Positions 7,738 through 11,496 of a stretch of DNA of 11,496 nt are shown in pieces. The DNA comes from Candidatus Cloacimonadota bacterium (GTDB lineage: Bacteria; Cloacimonadota; Cloacimonadia; Cloacimonadales; TCS61): positions 1 to 11,496 of the forward strand of contig JAFGEH010000041.1 of the NCBI GenBank assembly GCA_016931665.1. Reading direction: 5' to 3'. The notes under the pieces were generated by a model. That model was not told where the DNA came from. It saw only the letters and a list, made by a program, of their open reading frames with translations, and ran no database searches. Made by a program: the position numbers and the translations under genes. The first letter of the stretch is position 1. Every line of letters begins with the position of its first letter.

Positions 7738-8016
7738 ATGAAGAAAAGAATTAAACCGCTTCCCTGGTACAGTATATCCCTTCTGATCACTCTTCTGGGA
7801 GCAATTTCTATTGTTCTGTTTTTCGGGATCTACTCTTGGGGCTGGTCCGCCTTTATTTTCTGGGTAATAATTGCCTGCTGGGCCGTAATCCTTATCGGAG
7901 CCACCTATGAGATCTCCCGCCAGGAATTCTACTATCGGCAACTGATCAGGGAGATGAAAGACAAAATTAATCAACTGGAAAAGGAACTTCTGACAGGCAA
8001 ACATTCTCAAACCTGA
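7738..8016 (+). CDS. Small membrane protein with two transmembrane helices and a C-terminal coiled coil, 92 aa
   Basis: I do not recognise the family. A basic N-terminus (MKKRIKPLPW) leads into two hydrophobic helices, about residues 12-31 (from ISLLITLLGA) and 35-55 (from WSAFIFWVII), joined by a short turn. The last 35 residues are polar and helical, with the heptad-like pattern MKDKINQLEKELL, as in a short cytoplasmic coiled coil. The ribosome binding site is good: AAGGA at 7725-7729, 8 bases before the ATG. It starts 40 bases after the nucleotidase stop with no terminator between, so it may be the last gene of that operon. Such proteins often act as membrane-complex accessories, but nothing here identifies a partner. 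Confidence 0.72.
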   Translation: MKKRIKPLPWYSISLLITLLGAISIVLFFGIYSWGWSAFIFWVIIACWAVILIGATYEISRQEFYYRQLIREMKDKINQLEKELLTGKHSQT

Positions 8017-8061
8017 AAGCTGTTCAGTCAGACATTCTGAAAATCAAGACTTTTTTTGCAT

Positions 8062-8090
8062 TTGACAGGCGGCATAATAAATATTCTTTC
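8062..8090 (+). promoter_or_regulatory. Candidate promoter before the leader ORF and HAD gene
   Basis: A perfect -35 hexamer TTGACA lies at 8062-8067. At the usual 17-base spacing the -10 position reads TCTTTC, a poor match; TATTCT at 8082-8087 is better but only 14 bases away. The location, between the end of the membrane-protein gene and the next ribosome binding site, supports a promoter despite the weak -10. Confidence 0.35.
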
Positions 8091-8117
8091 GTGTTTTAAA
8101 GAAATTCAGGAGCGTTA

Positions 8118-8219
8118 ATGATATTTCCGGCAGATAAATCAGCCTATAGATCACTGGGAAAACCTGTTTTTCACCTTTCAAATTATACTGCCATTTCCGG
8201 AATGTATCAGAAGCTGTGA
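8118..8219 (+). CDS. Possible leader peptide or miniprotein, 33 aa
   Basis: An ATG is preceded by AGGAG at 8108-8112 with 5-base spacing, one of the best ribosome binding sites in the window. The frame reads MIFPADKSAYRSLGKPVFHL and ends at a TGA at 8217-8219. It has no hydrophobic helix and resembles no family I know. Its stop overlaps the GAGG (8218-8221) that should serve the HAD phosphatase at 8227, only 7 bases away, so reading it would place a terminating ribosome on the downstream start. It may be a coupling or attenuating leader. The candidate promoter at 8062 lies upstream. The ribosome binding site and geometry are observed; expression is inference, and a chance ORF this short is quite possible. 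Confidence 0.4.
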   Translation: MIFPADKSAYRSLGKPVFHLSNYTAISGMYQKL

Positions 8220-8226
8220 GGCTGGA

Positions 8227-8937
8227 ATGAATATTATGATCCCGGTTCAGGAACTGCCAGCTGTTATCTTTGATATGGATGGAGTTATCATCGACAGTGA
8301 GCCGCTTTATTTTCGGGTGGAACAAGAGCTTTTCCAGTCACTCGGAGTAGATATCTCACGTGAATTCCACTCTAATCTGGTGGGCTTATCCATGAACAGG
8401 ATCTGGCAGATGATCAAACACAGGAACAACCTCTCCCAAAGTATCGAGGAATTGACAGAGATCCATCATCGGCTGATGATCGAGCTCATACGAAACAGTC
8501 CCGGCCTGAGACCCATGCCCGGTCTGCTGCCCCTGCTTGCTCAATTACATGAATACAATATACCATGCGCCATCGCTTCCTCTTCCAGCCGGGAACTGAT
8601 CGGGGAAGTCCTGTCTCGTCTCGATATCAGCAATTATTTTCGGGTGATAGTTGGCGGAGACGAGATAGTAGAATCCAAACCCGATCCGGCTATTTTTCTA
8701 TCAGCTGCCAGTCAGCTGGCCAAGAAGCCGGATCAATGCCTGGTAATAGAAGATTCACGGAACGGCATGCTGGCTGCCCGTTCTGCCGGTATGCGCTGTG
8801 TCGGATTGAAAAATCCTAATTCCGGCTGGCAGAACTTGCAGGAAGCAGATCTAATCATTACTGGACTCAGTCAGCTTGATCTGAATATTATAATTAATTT
8901 ACTAAAACAGCAGGGAGGCAGTTATATCACGGAATAA
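8227..8937 (+). CDS. HAD-superfamily phosphatase/phosphomutase, beta-phosphoglucomutase-like (subfamily IA), 236 aa
   Basis: This is a cytoplasmic HAD hydrolase acting on a small phosphorylated metabolite. Motif I is VIFDMDGVIIDSEP, with nucleophile D16 and acid/base D18. A helical C1 cap follows at about residues 30-95. Motif II is AIASSSSRELI, motif III the lysine in ESKPDPAIF, and motif IV VIEDSRNGMLAARSAGM. DGVIIDSEP together with the EDSxxG motif is characteristic of the beta-phosphoglucomutase/phosphoglycolate phosphatase-like group; whether it isomerises sugar phosphates or only hydrolyses them cannot be told. The ATG at 8227 has GAGG 5 bases upstream. Length is normal and all catalytic motifs are intact. 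The next coding region begins within its last codons in another frame. Confidence 0.92.
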   Translation: MNIMIPVQELPAVIFDMDGVIIDSEPLYFRVEQELFQSLGVDISREFHSNLVGLSMNRIWQMIKHRNNLSQSIEELTEIHHRLMIELIRNSPGLRPMPGLLPLLAQLHEYNIPCAIASSSSRELIGEVLSRLDISNYFRVIVGGDEIVESKPDPAIFLSAASQLAKKPDQCLVIEDSRNGMLAARSAGMRCVGLKNPNSGWQNLQEADLIITGLSQLDLNIIINLLKQQGGSYITE

Positions 8938-9337
8938 TTCTCTAACAGAAACATCAGCTGGCTTCCGCTGGCGTCAGCAGGAATTTACTCTACAGATTCA
9001 TATCTCGGAAGATTGCCTGTTTCTGAGCCCGGCCCGTGAACTCTATCTGAATGGCCACCTCCTGCTGAAGCATACAGGCTGTCGCTGCAGAAATCATCAG
9101 AAAACCATTTTTACCGGTGCTGACGGGCAGGACCATACCCTGCATTTCCGCACCGTAAACCGTTTCAATTTCTGGCTGGATACATCAATTCAGATAGATG
9201 ATGAAGTGGTGTTCACCAGCCTTATTCCTGTTAAAGGCTGGTATACGACCCTACTGGTATATCTGCCCATACTGTTCCTGCTGGGTTTATCCCTGGGTAA
9301 AATCCTGGGGCTTCTGACCATTAGCTTTGCATTCTGA
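8924..9337 (+). CDS. Unrecognised tail-anchored protein, 137 aa, with a probable non-standard ATA start
   Basis: This frame is open from 8906 to a TGA at 9335-9337 and looks coding: its codon choice resembles the neighbours, and it gives an ordered protein. A polar, beta-strand-rich region (FRWRQQEFTLQIHISE, ELYLNGHLLLKH, HTLHFRTVNRFNFWLD) occupies residues 14-103. One hydrophobic helix at about 106-136 (from WYTTLLVYLPILFLLG) ends the protein. There is no ATG, GTG or TTG before the domain begins. A strong GGGAGG at 8913-8918 sits 5 bases before an ATA at 8924, the best-placed start, overlapping the HAD stop by 14 bases. Alternatives are a start-codon mutation (ATG to ATA), a +1 frameshift fusion to the HAD protein, or a sequence error. 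I know no matching family; the shape suggests a membrane-anchored beta-sandwich domain. Confidence 0.6.
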   Translation: MSRNNSLTETSAGFRWRQQEFTLQIHISEDCLFLSPARELYLNGHLLLKHTGCRCRNHQKTIFTGADGQDHTLHFRTVNRFNFWLDTSIQIDDEVVFTSLIPVKGWYTTLLVYLPILFLLGLSLGKILGLLTISFAF

Positions 9338-9358
9338 GAATCAGGAAATGATTTTTTC

Positions 9359-9387
9359 TTGACACCCGAAACCGCTGAAAATCTTTT
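9359..9387 (+). promoter_or_regulatory. Candidate promoter of the tRNA-Phe gene
   Basis: A perfect TTGACA lies at 9359-9364, 22 bases after the preceding stop and about 37 bases before the mature tRNA 5' end, a typical distance. With a 17-base spacer the -10 position (9382-9387) reads TCTTTT, which fits the consensus poorly. The -35 and placement make a promoter plausible; the -10 remains uncertain. Confidence 0.45.
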
Positions 9388-9400
9388 TACCTACTCGTGT

Positions 9401-9476
9401 GGCGGGATAGCTCAGTTGGTAGAGCAGAGGCCTGAAAAGCCTTGTGTCCCCAGTTCAAGTCTGGGTCCTGCCACCA
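9401..9476 (+). tRNA. tRNA-Phe (anticodon GAA), CCA encoded
   Basis: A complete cloverleaf folds by hand. The acceptor arm GGCGGGA pairs with TCCTGCC (one G-T pair). The D-arm is GCTC/GAGC with loop AGTTGGTA. The anticodon arm GAGGC/GCCTT has loop CTGAAAA, giving anticodon GAA at 9434-9436. The variable loop is GTGTC, the T-arm CCCAG/CTGGG with loop TTCAAGT, and discriminator A is followed by CCA at 9474-9476. The GAA anticodon reads UUU and UUC. The gene stands alone and ends only 5 bases before the stop of the convergent phosphatase gene. Confidence 0.97.
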
Positions 9477-9481
9477 TTTCT

Positions 9482-10321
9482 TTAACTGATCCACCCTTCC
9501 TGCTGCAGGATATATATCATAGAACTGAAACCATCTTCATTGTTGTCTGCAACTACCCTGAAATCACGAAGTAAATCCCCGGGTGCATTACCCACAACAA
9601 AACTTTTCGCAGTCCATTGCAGCATCTCCAGATCATTGTAATCATTACCTATGCTTACCGTCTGACTCTGCTCCAGGTTCAGTTTTTCCGTAAGCCAGGC
9701 CGCCGCCAGCCCTTTGGATACTTCCTCAGGAAATATTTCCACCCACACGGAATTGTGATCAAGCGGCGAAGTAGTACGTACCACCCTGACGAAATTCAGT
9801 TCTTTTTTCAGGGCATGAAACCGGTGGACTTCTTCCGATGGCATTACAGCCAGCAGCTGACTGGCCGGGCCAATTGCCGTAGTTTCATCCAGAGGTGCAG
9901 CATAATCCTGATACAAGCAGATTCTCCTTTCAAAGTCATCATTGCTGAAACCGTTGTGATAATAAAGGAAGTAGTGATTGTCCGGCAGTATCCGCTGGAT
10001 CATAAAATCTGCCTGGTGAGATTTCAGTATCCTTAGTACCCTTTGCACTGTGGATTCTTCCAGATGATGTTCTCTGATCAACTCTCCCGTCTGCCAGTTC
10101 ATAATACCGATACCCGTAGAAAAAATGACATAATCAACCGGAAAATCGGCTGTAACGGCTCTCCGCAGTGAAAACAGTGATCTGCCGGTAACCAGGACCC
10201 TGATAATCCCTTTCTTTTCCAGGAGAAGAAGGGCTGCGTGATTAGGAGAAGATAATTCTCCGTTATCCTTCAGCAACGTCCGATCCAGATCTGTAAAAAC
10301 AATTTTTATCCTGCTTGGCAT
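9482..10321 (-). CDS. HAD-superfamily phosphatase, Cof-like (subfamily IIB), 279 aa
   Basis: This is a cytoplasmic phosphatase, probably for sugar or other small phosphates. Motif I is VFTDLDRTLL (D11 nucleophile, D13), motif II VLVTGRS, motif III the lysine in EEVSKGLAAAWL, and motif IV SIGNDYNDLEML. The C2-type cap lies between motifs II and III at about residues 85-195. The EVSKG and GNDYNDLEML signatures and the length are standard for the Cof/YbiV/sucrose-phosphate-phosphatase-like group. An arginine follows the second aspartate of motif I (DLDRTLL) where glycine is more usual. The ATG (complement of 10319-10321) has only a weak purine-rich site upstream. It converges on the tRNA and is divergent from the FAD gene. 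The substrate cannot be predicted. Confidence 0.9.
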   Translation of the reverse strand: MPSRIKIVFTDLDRTLLKDNGELSSPNHAALLLLEKKGIIRVLVTGRSLFSLRRAVTADFPVDYVIFSTGIGIMNWQTGELIREHHLEESTVQRVLRILKSHQADFMIQRILPDNHYFLYYHNGFSNDDFERRICLYQDYAAPLDETTAIGPASQLLAVMPSEEVHRFHALKKELNFVRVVRTTSPLDHNSVWVEIFPEEVSKGLAAAWLTEKLNLEQSQTVSIGNDYNDLEMLQWTAKSFVVGNAPGDLLRDFRVVADNNEDGFSSMIYILQQEGWIS

Positions 10322-10330
10322 AATTTCTCT

Positions 10331-10336
10331 AATATA
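10331..10336 (-). promoter_or_regulatory. Possible -10 element for the minus-strand HAD gene
   Basis: On the minus strand this reads TATATT (5 of 6 to consensus). TGGACA, 14 bases upstream, resembles a -35 but the spacing is short. If used, transcription would start near 10324, only a few bases from the ATG, giving an almost leaderless message. Confidence 0.3.
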
Positions 10337-10357
10337 GATGAGTGGGTGGATGTCCAG

Positions 10358-10380
10358 AATATTATTTTCATAAAATATTA
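10358..10380. repeat. AT-rich imperfect dyad between divergent genes
   Basis: The stretch is centred on 10370: TTTT at 10365-10368 pairs with AAAA at 10372-10375 around a 3-base loop, and the arms continue imperfectly outward with two mismatches. It lies just upstream of the -35 of the FAD gene, where an AT-rich UP element or an operator shared by both genes could sit. There is no direct evidence for either role. Confidence 0.3.
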
Positions 10381-10393
10381 ATTCGCTGCCGTC

Positions 10394-10421
10394 TTGACAA
10401 ATTGCGGGGTTCTGTAATTAT
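10394..10421 (+). promoter_or_regulatory. Promoter of the FAD-dependent dehydrogenase gene
   Basis: A perfect -35 TTGACA (10394-10399) is followed after 16 bases by AATTAT (10416-10421), preceded by TG at 10413-10414 as in an extended -10. AT-rich sequence at 10358-10384 lies where an UP element would be. Start of transcription would fall near 10428, almost on the ribosome binding site. Confidence 0.55.
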
Positions 10422-10438
10422 GCTGGCAGGAGGAGCAG

Positions 10439-11496
10439 TTGTATCTGATCAAAAATGTCCGGGCACCCCTGGTTCCTGAACCAGATCTGGCTGGCAGCCT
10501 GGCTGAAAAATTCGGGATAGAAAGAGCGATGATCGGCAGAATTCTGATCCGGCGCCGTTCGCTTGATGCCAGAAAAAAAAACCAGATCGGATACAATTTC
10601 ACCTTGCTGGCCGATCTACCCGTTCTGGCTCATCCGGACCTGCTTCCCTGGCAGGAGGAAAAACCTGATCTGGAACCGGTTCATCAGATACATGATCCCC
10701 ATCCTTTCATTGTAGGAACAGGCCCGGCTGGCCTCTTCTGTGCTTTAGGACTGGTTGAGAAAGGATACCGACCCTGGCTGTTCGACCGAGGAGATTCCCT
10801 CCCCCGGCGGCAGGAAAAAGTGAATGATTTCTGGCGGAAGGGTAACCTGGATCCGGAAAGTAATGTCCAGTTCGGGGAAGGCGGAGCAGGTACTTTCTCC
10901 GATGGCAAATTAACAGCTCGCAACCGTGATTTCTATTCGGAAAAAATCTTCGATTATCTGGTGGAATTCGGGGCTGATCCGGATATCAGGATTGATGCTC
11001 TGCCCCACCTGGGTTCTGACGGCATACGCCTGATCGTATCCCGCCTCCGTGCTTACCTCGAGCAGAAAGGTTGCCGCTTTTTCTGGAATCATTGCCTGAA
11101 CGGCATTGAGATCAGCCACAACCGGATATCTTCCATCCTGATCAATCAAACCGCATATAAACCGGAAATACTGATCCTGGCTGTTGGTAACGCTGCCCGT
11201 GATACCTTCGTCCTCCTGAGCCGGCAGATCCGGCTGGACAATAAACCCTTTGCCGTGGGCGTTCGAATTGAGCATTCACAGGATTTCCTCAACAGAGCCC
11301 TGTACGGTGAAAAAACTAACCTGCAGCTGACCGGTCCTGCCACTTACCGGCTGACCAGCCAGTGCCAGGGACGCGGAGTCTACAGTTTCTGCATGTGCCC
11401 GGGAGGTTACGTGATTGCTGCCAGTTCGGAAGCTGAACATCTGGTGTTGAATGGTATGAGTTTCAGCTCACGGAGTCATTCTCTGGCCAACAGCGC
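10439..11496 (+). CDS. FAD-dependent dehydrogenase/oxidoreductase, COG2509 type, 3' truncated by the window edge
   Basis: This is a cytoplasmic flavoprotein of the large NAD(FAD)-utilising dehydrogenase group whose reaction is poorly known. The frame opens after a stop at 10415 and its first possible start is TTG at 10439, with a perfect AGGAGG at 10428-10433 and 5-base spacing. The first ~85 residues form the family's N-terminal domain, with RRRSLDARKKNQIGY. The Rossmann FAD motif is FIVGTGPAGLFCALGL (GxGxxG at 93-98), then LFDRGDSLPRRQEKV and the family signature FGEGGAGTFSDGKL (145-158). The motif ILAVGNAARDTF and the segment FCMCPGGYVI come later. About 352 residues are visible; the family usually runs to 450-550, so the C-terminus lies beyond the window. 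The TTG start is well supported because no alternative lies upstream in frame and the next ATG is 30 codons in. Confidence 0.9.
   Translation, partial: MYLIKNVRAPLVPEPDLAGSLAEKFGIERAMIGRILIRRRSLDARKKNQIGYNFTLLADLPVLAHPDLLPWQEEKPDLEPVHQIHDPHPFIVGTGPAGLFCALGLVEKGYRPWLFDRGDSLPRRQEKVNDFWRKGNLDPESNVQFGEGGAGTFSDGKLTARNRDFYSEKIFDYLVEFGADPDIRIDALPHLGSDGIRLIVSRLRAYLEQKGCRFFWNHCLNGIEISHNRISSILINQTAYKPEILILAVGNAARDTFVLLSRQIRLDNKPFAVGVRIEHSQDFLNRALYGEKTNLQLTGPATYRLTSQCQGRGVYSFCMCPGGYVIAASSEAEHLVLNGMSFSSRSHSLANS

Noticed and set aside
8021..8056. Short TCAGA/TCTGA hairpin followed by seven T as terminator after the small membrane protein
   Set aside because: Ten bases separate the weak stem from the T-run, so it does not fit an intrinsic terminator well.
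8044..8325. 93-codon minus-strand ORF before and across the HAD start
   Set aside because: It overlaps HAD motif I in antisense, has no clear domain and no convincing ribosome binding site.
9617..10036. 139-codon plus-strand ORF over the HAD-IIB gene
   Set aside because: It is antisense to the conserved HAD motifs and shows no domain of its own.
10910..11275. 121-codon minus-strand ORF opposite the FAD gene
   Set aside because: The plus strand carries the COG2509-type signatures throughout; this is a shadow frame.
1..11496. CRISPR arrays, insertion sequences, phage or toxin-antitoxin modules
   Set aside because: No regularly spaced direct repeats, transposase, integrase or paired small toxin/antitoxin genes were seen on either strand.

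Overview
The window looks like ordinary chromosomal sequence from a Gram-negative bacterium of medium GC content (about half G+C by eye). Signs of an outer-membrane organism are a long secreted SurA/PpiD-type foldase and a signal-peptide-bearing 5'-nucleotidase. The COG2509-type FAD protein, the zinc-ribbon/membrane miniprotein and the multi-domain foldase would suit an anaerobe of the Cloacimonadota/FCB kind, but that placement is inference from gene style. I see no insertion sequence, integrase, phage gene or CRISPR array.

Layout. (1) Positions 1-1854, plus strand: the 3' part of a tRNA-dihydrouridine synthase, a TPR protein and a 57-residue zinc-ribbon/membrane protein. Their ends overlap by 14 and 8 bases, so they should be one transcript. 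(2) Positions 1855-2130: a gap that on the minus strand appears to hold a frameshifted remnant of an S24/S26 (signal-peptidase/LexA-type) peptidase. (3) Positions 2131-7697, plus strand: a tight envelope operon of a multi-domain peptidyl-prolyl isomerase-like foldase, a GT4 glycosyltransferase (12 bases downstream) and a UshA-type 5'-nucleotidase (4-base ATGA overlap). A 92-residue two-helix membrane protein follows 40 bases later. (4) Positions 8118-9337: a 33-codon candidate leader ORF with a strong ribosome binding site, a beta-phosphoglucomutase-like HAD phosphatase, and a 137-codon tail-anchored protein that overlaps the HAD stop and has no ATG, GTG or TTG start. (5) Positions 9401-9476: a complete tRNA-Phe(GAA) with encoded CCA, ending 5 bases from a convergent minus-strand HAD-IIB (Cof-like) phosphatase at 9482-10321. 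(6) A divergent promoter region, then a TTG-started COG2509-type FAD-dependent dehydrogenase that runs off the right edge.

How the genes fit together. The foldase, glycosyltransferase and nucleotidase are probably co-translated and concern the periplasm and cell surface. The dihydrouridine synthase and the tRNA gene belong to translation. The two HAD phosphatases are of different subfamilies and look unrelated. No large novel defence or mobile system is visible. The points most worth a second look are the start-less coding region at 8924-9337, the peptidase remnant at 1873-2020, the repeated degenerate foldase modules, and the two miniproteins.
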